Part shown: positions 14,367 through 21,191 of the stretch, piece by piece
Layout: each line of letters starts with the position of its first letter
Position numbering within the stretch: the first letter of the stretch is position 1
From: PALSA-911 sp043742865
GTDB lineage: Bacteria; Pseudomonadota; Alphaproteobacteria; Acetobacterales; Acetobacteraceae
Direction of reading: 5' to 3'
Assembly: GCA_043742865.1 (NCBI GenBank)
Contig: JAYTXR010000167.1
Coordinates: forward strand, 1-21,191
DNA: 21,191 nt
Notes under the pieces: model-generated
What the model saw: only the letters and a program-made list of their open reading frames with translations
Told to the model about the DNA's origin: nothing
Databases searched by the model: none
Made by a program: the position numbers and the translations under genes

Positions 14367-15299
14367 ATGAGCATGCCGACAGACCTTTACGAGATCCTCG
14401 GCGTGCCGAAGGACGCCGCCGCCGACAAAATCCGCGCGGCCTACCGCAAGCTGGCGAAAACCAATCACCCCGACCTCAATCCCGGCAACAAGGCGGCCGA
14501 GGAACGGTTCAAGGCCATCGCCTCGGCCTATGACATTCTGTCCGACCCCGCCAAACGCGCCCGCTACGACAGCGGCGAGATCGACGGTACCGGGGCGGAA
14601 CGGCCGCAGCGGCCATCTTATTCGGAGTACGCGCAGGGGCCGGGCGGACGCAAATACCACTCCGAAATGGACGGCGCGGAGGATTTCTCCGACATCTTCT
14701 CCGACCTGTTCGGGCGCGGCCAGGCGGGCGGACAAGGAATGCGGATGCGCGGACGCGACCGGGTCTATTCGCTCGACGTGCCTTTCCTGGATGCCGTGCG
14801 CGGCACCACCAGCCGGCTCAGCCTGCCGGAAGGCAAGAGCATGGACGTGCAGATCCCGCCCGGCATCGAGCAAGGCCAGATGCTGCGGCTGAAGGGCCAG
14901 GGTGGCCCCGGGATCGGCGGCGAGCCGGCCGGCGACGCGCTGATCGAGATCCATATCCTGGCGCATCCGCTATACACCCGTACCGGCAACGATATCGGGA
15001 TCGACGTGCCGATCAGCGTCGCCGAGGCGGTGCTGGGCGGTAAGATCAGCGTGCCTACGCCCACCGGGCCGGTCAGCATGACCGTGCCGGCGCAGTCGAA
15101 CACCGGCACAAGGCTGCGGCTGCGCGGCCGCGGCATTCCGGCCCGGGCCAACCGGCCGGCCGGCGATCAGTATGTGACGCTGAAGATCGTGCTCGATCCC
15201 GCCGATGAGGCACTTGCCGCATTCCTGCGCGAACGCCAGTCGAAGCCGGAATTCGATCCCCGCCAGGATCTGGGGCGGGATTTGGAGACCGGCGGATGA
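14367..15299 (+). CDS. cbpA: DnaJ-class co-chaperone, CbpA-like (J domain, no zinc finger)
   Basis: A 310-residue type II J-protein that recruits and stimulates DnaK. The J domain (about 5-68) has DLYEILGVPKDA, AAYRKLAKTNHPDLNPGN with the essential HPD at 34-36, and FKAIASAYDILSDPAKRARYD. A glycine-rich linker with ISDIF/LFG-type DFSDIFSDLFGRG follows. The rest is the two-barrel DnaJ C-terminal substrate-binding region (RVYSLDVPFLDAVRGT, VQIPPGIEQGQMLRLKGQG, HPLYTRTGNDI, TPTGPVSMTVP). The cysteine-rich zinc region of true DnaJ is absent, marking it as CbpA-like. An alternative start is ATG 14373, two codons later. The stop overlaps the ATG of cbpM, whose product regulates it. Confidence 0.9.
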   Translation: MSMPTDLYEILGVPKDAAADKIRAAYRKLAKTNHPDLNPGNKAAEERFKAIASAYDILSDPAKRARYDSGEIDGTGAERPQRPSYSEYAQGPGGRKYHSEMDGAEDFSDIFSDLFGRGQAGGQGMRMRGRDRVYSLDVPFLDAVRGTTSRLSLPEGKSMDVQIPPGIEQGQMLRLKGQGGPGIGGEPAGDALIEIHILAHPLYTRTGNDIGIDVPISVAEAVLGGKISVPTPTGPVSMTVPAQSNTGTRLRLRGRGIPARANRPAGDQYVTLKIVLDPADEALAAFLRERQSKPEFDPRQDLGRDLETGG

Positions 15300-15631
15300 C
15301 GCTCGATCAGCTATGCCTGGAAATCGCCGGCCTGCGGGTGGAAACATTGCGCCAATGGATCGCCAATGACTGGGTGCGCCCACAGGGGGAGCCGGGCGTC
15401 TATCGGTTCGAGGCGATCGACGTCGCCCGGGTGCGGCTGATCGTCACCCTTCAGGTGGAACTGAACGTGGACGAGGAGGCTTTGCCGATCGTGCTGTCGC
15501 TGCTCGACCAGCTGCATGATTCCCGCCGCCGGATGCTGCTTCTGCAGGCCGCGATCGATGACGCGGTTCCGGCCGAGGCCAGGCAGAAAATTCGCGAGCA
15601 CCTGCGCCATGCGATCCGCGATCCGGATTGA
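15296..15631 (+). CDS. cbpM: Chaperone modulator CbpM
   Basis: A 111-residue protein beginning in an ATGA overlap with the cbpA stop. In E. coli CbpM binds the J domain of CbpA and blocks its work with DnaK. The fold is a MerR-like helix-turn-helix (ETLRQWIANDWVRPQGEPGVYRFEAIDVARVRLI, seen across residues 17-50) followed by a helical hairpin (VDEEALPIVLSLLDQLHDSRRR). The YRF-x4-DVARVRLI core is characteristic. Gene order, overlap and length all agree with the family; no DNA target is expected. Confidence 0.85.
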   Translation: MTLDQLCLEIAGLRVETLRQWIANDWVRPQGEPGVYRFEAIDVARVRLIVTLQVELNVDEEALPIVLSLLDQLHDSRRRMLLLQAAIDDAVPAEARQKIREHLRHAIRDPD

Positions 15632-15744
15632 CCCCGGCCGCATCCAAAGCCGGCCCGCCGCCGTAGAGCAAATATGCGCGCGCGCCCGAGCCCGGGTCGT
15701 GGCATTCTCGCTTCCTCCATATTCCAGCGGTACAGAGAGCCTTC

Positions 15745-16362
15745 ATGACCAAGATCATCAGCTGGAACCTGCTGCGCCTTACCGGTGCCACCGTGAACGA
15801 CGTCGCATCCCTGGTGCGCCGCGAGCGGCCGGACCTGCTGCTGATGCAGGAAGCCACACGGGAGATGGACCGGCTGCCGGCGATCCTCGGGGGGCATTAC
15901 CGGCGCTGTCCGCTGCCTGGGCGTATCCATGGCCTGGCGATGTGGCAGAACGCGGAATTTTTTACCGAACCGCGCATTCTGAAGTTGCAATCGGGCGCGC
16001 TGGTGCAGCGGGTGGCGCAAATCCTGAACCTCGGACCGTTCGCGGTTGCCAATGTGCATCTGTCGCATGGCCAGGTGCTGAACCGGCGGCAATTGCACCG
16101 CATCGCCCAGGCGCTGCCACCCCGCGCGGCAGTGCTGGGCGACTACAATCTGGTCGGCCCGACCATGGTGTCGGGTTTCCACGATGTCGGGCCGCGGCAT
16201 CCGACCCATATCGCGGCGGATTTCGTGCCGCTGCGGCTCGACCGCTGCCTGGTCCGGGGGATGCGCTGCATTCGTTCCAGCATCCTGCCGCGCGAAGCCT
16301 CCGATCATCACCCGATTGTGGTCGCGCTCGAAATCGTGGCCAGCGTGGCGGAAGCGGCCTGA
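15745..16362 (+). CDS. Endonuclease/exonuclease/phosphatase (EEP) family hydrolase
   Basis: A 205-residue metal-dependent phosphodiesterase fold. Ordered motifs are ISWNLLR (N8), LLLMQEAT (E36, metal), VANVHLSHG (H105), VLGDYNLVGPT (D133, N135), LDRCLVRG (D166) and SDHHPIVVAL (D187, H188). All the usual catalytic residues are present, but it is shorter than AP endonucleases and lacks a signal peptide. The family includes nucleases, lipid phosphatases and sphingomyelinase-like enzymes, and the substrate cannot be read from sequence. It stands 14 bases before the cardiolipin-synthase-like gene, so a role in phospholipid turnover is a reasonable guess. AGAGAG a few bases upstream supports ATG 15745. 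Confidence 0.87.
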   Translation: MTKIISWNLLRLTGATVNDVASLVRRERPDLLLMQEATREMDRLPAILGGHYRRCPLPGRIHGLAMWQNAEFFTEPRILKLQSGALVQRVAQILNLGPFAVANVHLSHGQVLNRRQLHRIAQALPPRAAVLGDYNLVGPTMVSGFHDVGPRHPTHIAADFVPLRLDRCLVRGMRCIRSSILPREASDHHPIVVALEIVASVAEAA

Positions 16363-16375
16363 TCGGCGCCGGGAA

Positions 16376-17812
16376 GTGACCCCGTCCAGCTATTTCAGCT
16401 TCTTACTGTCGGAACCACAGGCCGCACTCGTTCTGGTACTGCATATCGCCGTGGCCAGCACCGTCAGCGTGCATGTGCTGCTGCGCAAGCGCGATGTCGG
16501 TTCGGCGACCGGGTGGATCGGGCTGGCCTGGCTGTCGCCGTTCATCGGCGGGGCGATCTACTATTTGCTCGGGATCAACCGGGTGCAACGCCGGGCGCAG
16601 GAACTGCGCGATACACCGCTCCCGGCCGGTGATTCCACCGAACCCGCCAGCGACAGCGGCCGCGACGACCATTTGGCGGCGCTGGACCGCGCCGCGACGC
16701 TGACCACCGGGCGGCCGGCCCTGGGCGGCAACAAGGTGACGACGCTGCATAACGGCGACGAGGCCTACCCGCTGATGCTGGCCGCGATCGATGCTGCGCG
16801 GATCAGCATCGGGCTGTGCAGCTATATCCTGCGCGACGACACCGCCGGCAGCCCGTTCCTCGACGCGCTGGCGGCAGCCCATGCCCGCGGCGTGGCGGTC
16901 CGTGTGCTGATTGACGGGATCGGCGGCGGCTATTTCCGTTCCCCCGCCTACCGGCGGCTGCGGCGCGCCGGCGTGCCGGTCGAGCGGTTCATGCATTCGC
17001 TGCTGCCGTGGCAGATGCCGTTCCTCAATCTGCGTCTGCACAAGAAGATCCTGGTCGTGGACGGCACACATTGTTTTACCGGTGGGCTGAATATCGGTGC
17101 GGAGAATGTCCAGGCGCTACACCCATCCGACCTTGTGCTGGACACGCATTTTGCTATCACCGGACCGGTCGTCGCACAGCTGGTGGCAGCGTTCGCCAAT
17201 GACTGGCTGATGCAGACCAATGAGACGCTGGCCGGGCCGGCCTGGTTTCCGCCACTGAGCGAAACCGGCCAGCAGACCGCGCGCGTGGTGACCGCCGGCC
17301 CGGACCAGGATATCGAGAAGATCGAGCTGGTCACGCTGATGGCGATCACCTGCGCGCGGCGTTCGGTCACCGTGATGACGCCGTATTTTCTGTGCGACGA
17401 GCGGCTGATCAGCGCGCTGTCGCTGGCCGCCCTGCGCGGCGTTTCGGTGGACGTGATCGTGCCGGCAAAAAGCAACCATCGGCTGGTGGATTTCGCCATG
17501 CGCGCGAATATCGGCCCGCTGCTGGCGGCCGGCTGCCGGATTTGGAAGAACAGGCCGCCATTCGAACATTCCAAGCTGATGGAAGTGGACGGAACCTGGT
17601 CGCTGATCGGCAGCTCCAACTGGGACATGCGCAGCTTCAGGCTGAATTTCGAGCTGAACCTGGAAGTCTACAGCGCCGACCTCGCGGAAGTGCTGCGGAC
17701 GCTGATGCTGAGCAAATGCTGGGAGAAGCTGACCCCGGCCGAGCTTTCCGGCAGGCCGATGCCGGTCCGGGTGCGCGATGCCGGATTACGATTGTTGCTG
17801 CCGTATCTGTAG
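16376..17812 (+). CDS. cls: Cardiolipin synthase-like phospholipase D protein
   Basis: A membrane enzyme of 478 residues, the normal size for bacterial cardiolipin synthases, which join phosphatidylglycerol molecules by phosphatidyl transfer. Two N-terminal hydrophobic helices (about 14-36 and 44-67) match the PLDc_N domain. Two catalytic HKD motifs follow: H222-K224-D229 (LHKKILVVDG, then GGLNIGAEN) and H398-K400-D405 (EHSKLMEVDG, then GSSNWDMRS). The frame is open back to 16184, but that would overlap the EEP gene by 179 bases. GTG 16376 starts just before the first helix, so I choose it despite a poor ribosome-binding site. The stop TAG is formed at the edge of a palindromic element. A decayed copy of its 3' end lies at 17881-17917. 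Confidence 0.88.
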   Translation: MTPSSYFSFLLSEPQAALVLVLHIAVASTVSVHVLLRKRDVGSATGWIGLAWLSPFIGGAIYYLLGINRVQRRAQELRDTPLPAGDSTEPASDSGRDDHLAALDRAATLTTGRPALGGNKVTTLHNGDEAYPLMLAAIDAARISIGLCSYILRDDTAGSPFLDALAAAHARGVAVRVLIDGIGGGYFRSPAYRRLRRAGVPVERFMHSLLPWQMPFLNLRLHKKILVVDGTHCFTGGLNIGAENVQALHPSDLVLDTHFAITGPVVAQLVAAFANDWLMQTNETLAGPAWFPPLSETGQQTARVVTAGPDQDIEKIELVTLMAITCARRSVTVMTPYFLCDERLISALSLAALRGVSVDVIVPAKSNHRLVDFAMRANIGPLLAAGCRIWKNRPPFEHSKLMEVDGTWSLIGSSNWDMRSFRLNFELNLEVYSADLAEVLRTLMLSKCWEKLTPAELSGRPMPVRVRDAGLRLLLPYL

Positions 17813-17838
17813 GATGGGCAAGCGCAGCGCAACCCATC
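17813..17838. repeat. Palindromic intergenic element after cls
   Basis: GATGGG and CCCATC enclose CAAGCGCAGCGCAA, itself centred on GCGC-A-GCGC, so a long hairpin can form. TAGGATGGG-type palindromes of this style occur as scattered intergenic repeats in many proteobacteria; whether this one is repeated in the genome cannot be seen here. It could also end cls transcription, but no T-tract follows. Confidence 0.5.
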
Positions 17839-17880
17839 ATCCCGAGCCAGCCCCATCCCAGCGATCAAGGATTGGCACGC

Positions 17881-17917
17881 CCGGCAGAGCTTTCCAACAA
17901 GCCGATGTCGGTCCGGG
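17881..17917 (+). repeat. Degenerate second copy of the cls 3' end
   Basis: Thirty-seven bases match cls positions 17735-17771 at 32 positions, 146 bases downstream. In frame they would read PAELSNKPMSVR against PAELSGRPMPVR of the cls C-terminus. All but one of the five differences are G-to-A or C-to-T type. The similarity ends sharply on both sides, so this is a fragment, not a gene. Confidence 0.75.
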
Positions 17918-17941
17918 CCTCAAAGGCACGCAGCCCTGTAG

Positions 17942-17967
17942 GGCGGATGCCAATCCGCCGCCTTTTT
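17942..17967 (+). terminator. Hairpin plus T-tract downstream of cls
   Basis: GGCGGAT-GCCA-ATCCGCC is a perfect 7-bp stem with a four-base loop, followed after GCC by five T residues. It can serve as an intrinsic terminator for the plus-strand EEP-cls transcript facing the convergent lactonase gene. It is preceded by TGTAG, as is the palindrome at 17813, so it may be a second member of the same repeat type. Confidence 0.6.
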
Positions 17968-17988
17968 CCACCGCCGGCATATCCCCAC

Positions 17989-19176
17989 TCATGCACCCTG
18001 GTTGGCGGGCAACTCCATCATCCCCATCCACCACATCGTCCGCTCACCCACATCAACATCGTAGGCCCGGGCAAACTCCAGCCTGCCGCCCGGCAGGATG
18101 CGAAACAGCGACAGCCGCGCAGGCACGTCGCGGATGGCGTCGCCGTCGTGGATTTTTAAGCTCATGATATGCGCCACCACCAGCAGACGCCCGCTGGGGT
18201 CGATATGAAACGTTCGGGGATGGATGCCGTGCGTGTCGATGTGCTGGATCAGCGTAGGCTCGCCGCTGGCGGAGTCGATCGCGAACACCGCCAGCGAGTT
18301 CTCCCCGCCCACGAACACCTGCTGGCCAGCAACTTCCGTCGTGTCATTGGCCCGGTTGGCGACATAAACATTGCGTCCGTTCGGATGCACATGCACCGTG
18401 CCGACCATTTGGCGGCCCGGACCAGGCTCCGGATTGGCCAGCGTGGTTTGGCGAAACCGCGGTGTCGGCAACAGCACGCCGTGGCTTAACTCGAACACAT
18501 CCAGCCGGTTCTCCCGCTCCAGCGACACATAGACCCATGGCATCGACGGGTGGAAATCCAGATGGCGCGGGCCGAAGCCGTAGCCGCCGTCCGGGGCAAT
18601 AACGGCCTGGTGGCTCAATACGCCGGCGTGGAAATCGAACAGATGCAACGACCCCGGCTGCTCCGGCTGGCCGGCGGACGGGTCATGGCCGCGGGAGACC
18701 AAAATCACCTGCCGCCCGTCCGGCGTCGGGAGCACCTGATGGGGAAAGATGCCGGGATCGATCGGCCCCGGCTGCACCACGTCCGCGCCCGGGGTGTTAT
18801 CGGGGTTGATCCGGTAGACCCGAATGGCGCCCGGATTGTTGAACGCGACCAGGATATGCTCGGATCGGATGTCGGTCGCCATGTGGATCGGACGCGACGG
18901 CAGCGCGATCGGCTCGCCGTGCAGCGCCAGCGCACCGGTATCCGGATCGATCCGGAAAGCGCTGACGTGATGGCGTCGGCCGGCGAGCCCCATGCCGGAG
19001 GCGCCATCGCTGGTCGCGGCATACAGAAAGCGCCGCGAGGCGTGCGGCCAGACATACTGCACGTTGGCCGGCAGGCCGACCGAACCACGCCGGGTCAGCG
19101 TGGCCGCCGCCACATCCACATCGTACTGCGTCAACTCCGCGCCGACGCTGGCGTATAAAACCATTTTGCCCGGCAT
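17989..19176 (-). CDS. Lactonase family protein (6-phosphogluconolactonase-type beta-propeller)
   Basis: A 395-residue seven-bladed propeller of the YbhE/Pgl lactonase type, which hydrolyses sugar lactones. The start at ATG 19176 has TAGGA six bases upstream and lies eight bases after the dehydrogenase stop. Blade repeats are visible as LYASVGAELTQYDVD, FRIDPDTGALAL, DGRQVILVSRGHD, GPRHLDFHPSMPWVYVSLE and VHVHPNGRNVYVANR. The last blades contain LAVFAIDSASGEPTLIQH, HPRTFHIDPSGRLLVVAH and LSLFRILPGGRLEFAR. These are the hallmarks of the family. No clear signal peptide is seen, so it is probably cytoplasmic. The dehydrogenase made from the gene just upstream would produce the lactone it opens. 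Some relatives are binding or cycloisomerase proteins, so activity is inferred. Confidence 0.87.
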   Translation of the reverse strand: MPGKMVLYASVGAELTQYDVDVAAATLTRRGSVGLPANVQYVWPHASRRFLYAATSDGASGMGLAGRRHHVSAFRIDPDTGALALHGEPIALPSRPIHMATDIRSEHILVAFNNPGAIRVYRINPDNTPGADVVQPGPIDPGIFPHQVLPTPDGRQVILVSRGHDPSAGQPEQPGSLHLFDFHAGVLSHQAVIAPDGGYGFGPRHLDFHPSMPWVYVSLERENRLDVFELSHGVLLPTPRFRQTTLANPEPGPGRQMVGTVHVHPNGRNVYVANRANDTTEVAGQQVFVGGENSLAVFAIDSASGEPTLIQHIDTHGIHPRTFHIDPSGRLLVVAHIMSLKIHDGDAIRDVPARLSLFRILPGGRLEFARAYDVDVGERTMWWMGMMELPANQGA

Positions 19177-19184
19177 AAAAATTC

Positions 19185-20267
19185 CTACCGCCAGGGATCG
19201 ACGAGGATTTTGGCGTGCAGTTCGGGGGTCGCCAGATCGGCGAACGCATCGCTCACCCCGGCAAGCCCGACATGGCCTGTGATCAGCGGGGTCACATCGA
19301 TCTTCCCATCGGCGATCAACTCCAGGCTGGTGGCGAATTCCTCCGCCGTATAGGCGAGCACGAATTGCAGGTTCAGCTGCTTGACGATGCCGAAGAACGG
19401 CTCGAAACGGTCGGTCTCCATGCAGACACCGACAACGACGACCCGCGCGCCCGGTGGCGCACCCTCCATCACCCGCTGGATCATGCCGGGTACGCCAACG
19501 CATTCGAAAATTACCGCCGGACGCTGCTTCGGTCCCCCGCCGAACAACTGGGCGAAGCGGCTCGGATCGTAGCCCGTCGGCGTGGCGGCTTCCTGCCAGC
19601 TGGTGTAGGGCGACGCCTCGGCGGGATCGACCACGATGTCCGCCCCCATCCGCCGCGCCAGCGCGCGCCGCGCCGGCGAGAAATCCGCGGCAATGATCGG
19701 ATGCGCGCCCTGCACCTTCAGCGAGGCGATCACCGCCAGGCCTACCGGCCCGCAGCCGATCACCAGCGGCACGTCCTGCGCCGTCAGCCGCGCCTGCTGC
19801 ACGGCATGCCAACCCACCGCGATCGGCTCGGTCAGCGCGGCCTGCGCGGCGGGCAGGCCGTTCGGCACCTCCAGCAGCAGCCGATCGGCCAGCGGCATGT
19901 ATTGCGCGAACCCCCCGGCGATGTCGTTGGAATAGCCGATGCCCTGCACGGTGCCGCCAGCCAGGGTCATCGGCATGGAGACGACCAGGGCGCCCGGTTT
20001 CAGGCGTTTGGGCGTGCCCGGCCCATGCTCGACCACCTCGCAGCAGAATTCATGGCCGAACACCACATCGCGGGCGGGGTCCAGCGCCCAGCGTCCGCCG
20101 GTGCGCCGTGCCAGCTCGCAAAACTGCTGCATATGTTTGGCGGCGTGCAAATCCGAACCACAGATGCCGCAGCACAGTGTCTTTACCAGCACCTGACCTT
20201 CGGCCGGGCGCGGGTCCGGGATGTCGCCGACGAATATGTCGCCTCGCCGGTAAATGGCGGCACGCAT
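19185..20267 (-). CDS. Zinc-dependent medium-chain alcohol/polyol dehydrogenase
   Basis: A 360-residue MDR dehydrogenase that oxidises an alcohol or sugar with NAD. Catalytic zinc ligands are C36 (CGICGSDLH), H72 (GHEF) and probably E148 (LTEPIAVGWHA, as in sorbitol dehydrogenases). The Rossmann fold has GCGPVGLAV (171-179) with D195 ending the second strand (AADFSPAR), which favours NAD over NADP. The structural-zinc loop that normally holds four cysteines near residue 95-112 reads MPMTLAGGTVQG and has none. GGGAGAA six bases before ATG 20267 fixes the start. It sits between a binding-protein gene (39 bases upstream) and a lactonase gene (eight bases downstream). This favours a cyclic sugar or hydroxylated acid that becomes a lactone. 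Confidence 0.88.
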   Translation of the reverse strand: MRAAIYRRGDIFVGDIPDPRPAEGQVLVKTLCCGICGSDLHAAKHMQQFCELARRTGGRWALDPARDVVFGHEFCCEVVEHGPGTPKRLKPGALVVSMPMTLAGGTVQGIGYSNDIAGGFAQYMPLADRLLLEVPNGLPAAQAALTEPIAVGWHAVQQARLTAQDVPLVIGCGPVGLAVIASLKVQGAHPIIAADFSPARRALARRMGADIVVDPAEASPYTSWQEAATPTGYDPSRFAQLFGGGPKQRPAVIFECVGVPGMIQRVMEGAPPGARVVVVGVCMETDRFEPFFGIVKQLNLQFVLAYTAEEFATSLELIADGKIDVTPLITGHVGLAGVSDAFADLATPELHAKILVDPWR

Positions 20268-20306
20268 GGAAATTCTCCCAGGGTTGTTGCGCTCAGCCTA
20301 ACCCGG

Positions 20307-21191
20307 CTAGCGATCCAACCAAACATCCTCCATGCGCCAGCCATTATAGGTGCTGTTGACCATCAGGGTCAGACCCTTGACCTCCGGCCGCCAGCAGGTG
20401 GCGGCGCGGGTATAGTAGATCATCGGCCGGACCACATCCTGCTGCAACCGCCGGTCGATCTCCCAGACGATCTGCCGGCGCCTGGCCTGGTCGGGCTCCC
20501 TCGATTGCTGATCCACCAATCGGTCTATGTCGGGATTGCAATAGCCCATATAGGTGCGCGAGCCGCAGACATAGCTTTCGTAGAATTGCTGGTCCGGGTC
20601 ATCGACGCCGTTGCCAACCAGGCTCAGTCCCATCTGGTAGTCCTGGCGGATCAGCTTGGGCACCCAGTTGGCGGTTTCGATTAACTCCAGCTCGCCGTCG
20701 ATCCAGATCGATTTCAATTGGTCCAACAGGATCACCGCGGGATCGCGATAGATCGCGAGATTGCGCGCCGACAGCTTGATCGCCAGCCGCCGGTCTGGGC
20801 CGTACCCGAGCGAGCGCATAATTCCGCGGGCCTGGCCGCGGCTTTTCTCCACGTCCGGATCGTAGCCGGGAAGCTCGCGCAGCATGTCCGGCGGCAGCCC
20901 CCAGACGCCCTCGGGCGGTGGCATCATGGCACCTCCCAGATCTCCCTTTCCGTCGCCGAGAATGTGGATGAACGCACGTCGGTCGAGCGCCAGCGCCACC
21001 GCCCGGCGCAGCAAGATATTGTCGAATGGCGGCGCCTGGTTCATCAGCACATTGACCGCGACATTGGTCGGCGTGACCTGGCAGACCGCCTGCGGATACT
21101 GCGACAGCACATCCTTCAGCAGCGGCAGCGACACCTCGTAGGGAAACGTCATGTCGAATTTTCCCGAAACGAACCCGAGGATCGCGGTCGA
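20307..21191 (-). CDS. ABC transporter substrate-binding protein, family 5 (DppA/OppA type), C-terminal part
   Basis: The frame is open to the right edge of the window (13 codons precede the first visible Met), so the N-terminus and signal peptide are missing; 294 residues remain of an expected 500 or more. Family-5 features are VAVNVLMNQAPPFDNILLRRAVALALDR, near-terminal GYCNPDIDRLVDQQSREPDQARRRQIVWEIDRRLQQD, and VRPMIYYTRAATCWRPEVKGL. Two alternating-polarity domains fit a periplasmic ligand-binding protein. Relatives bind peptides, nickel, opines or sugars. The dehydrogenase and lactonase just downstream suggest that here the ligand is a sugar-like or hydroxylated compound (inference). Permease genes, if present, lie to the right of the window. 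Confidence 0.87.
   Translation of the reverse strand, partial: STAILGFVSGKFDMTFPYEVSLPLLKDVLSQYPQAVCQVTPTNVAVNVLMNQAPPFDNILLRRAVALALDRRAFIHILGDGKGDLGGAMMPPPEGVWGLPPDMLRELPGYDPDVEKSRGQARGIMRSLGYGPDRRLAIKLSARNLAIYRDPAVILLDQLKSIWIDGELELIETANWVPKLIRQDYQMGLSLVGNGVDDPDQQFYESYVCGSRTYMGYCNPDIDRLVDQQSREPDQARRRQIVWEIDRRLQQDVVRPMIYYTRAATCWRPEVKGLTLMVNSTYNGWRMEDVWLDR

Noticed and set aside
11851..14370. Long plus-strand frames opposite the ABC exporter
   Set aside because: They are rich in Arg, Gln and His without motifs, and lie antisense to clear Walker and signature motifs.
15695..15725. Sigma54-like TGGCA...GC promoter before the EEP gene
   Set aside because: The GG-to-GC spacing is seven bases rather than the required ten.
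17392..18159. Plus-strand open frame spanning the cls end and intergenic region
   Set aside because: It is out of frame with cls over most of its length and becomes cls-like only in the decayed repeat at 17881; it is not a gene.

Overview
The window is GC-rich DNA of alphaproteobacterial character. The protein styles point to a Rhodospirillales/Acetobacteraceae-like soil or water bacterium, but this placement is inferred from codon use, gene families and promoter style, and no rRNA or marker gene confirms it. It looks like ordinary chromosome with metabolic accessory genes. I see no intact mobile element, tRNA, rRNA, CRISPR array or phage gene. About 17 protein-coding genes are supported; those at both edges are cut.

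Left part (1-5309). The tail of a branched-chain-amino-acid-type ABC binding protein overlaps a small cupin gene. A non-coding stretch with a probable transposase scrap follows. Then comes a minus-strand pair, a class III (CaiB/BaiF) CoA-transferase followed by a ThDP-dependent enzyme, diverging from a plus-strand mandelate racemase/muconate lactonizing-type enolase-superfamily enzyme. The layout resembles frc-oxc (oxalate) operons, but the ThDP enzyme carries a Phe-Gln-Glu active-site segment like 2-hydroxyacyl-CoA lyases and acetolactate synthases. A catabolic module for an unidentified 2-hydroxy or sugar acid is my inference.

Middle (5310-10673). nadA and nadC (de novo NAD synthesis) lie directly adjacent without nadB. 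They are preceded by a clear promoter region with two copies of the operator-like palindrome TGCTY-N5-GAGCA, one of them inside a perfect 18-bp inverted repeat. A compositionally different VOC-family gene, a second CaiB/BaiF CoA-transferase and an orphan EpsB-type polyprenyl-phosphate sugar transferase follow.

Right part (10674-21191). A very large minus-strand ABC exporter carries two complete membrane-plus-ATPase halves in one chain (CydD/CydC-like fusion). It diverges from a co-chaperone pair, cbpA and its modulator cbpM. Downstream are an endonuclease/exonuclease/phosphatase-family gene and a cardiolipin-synthase-like phospholipase D protein. After the latter lies an intergenic patch with palindromic elements and a decayed second copy of its 3' end. 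The window closes with a minus-strand operon: a family-5 (peptide-type) ABC binding protein (cut by the edge), a medium-chain zinc dehydrogenase and a beta-propeller lactonase. This suggests uptake, oxidation to a lactone and lactone hydrolysis of an unknown, probably sugar-like, substrate.
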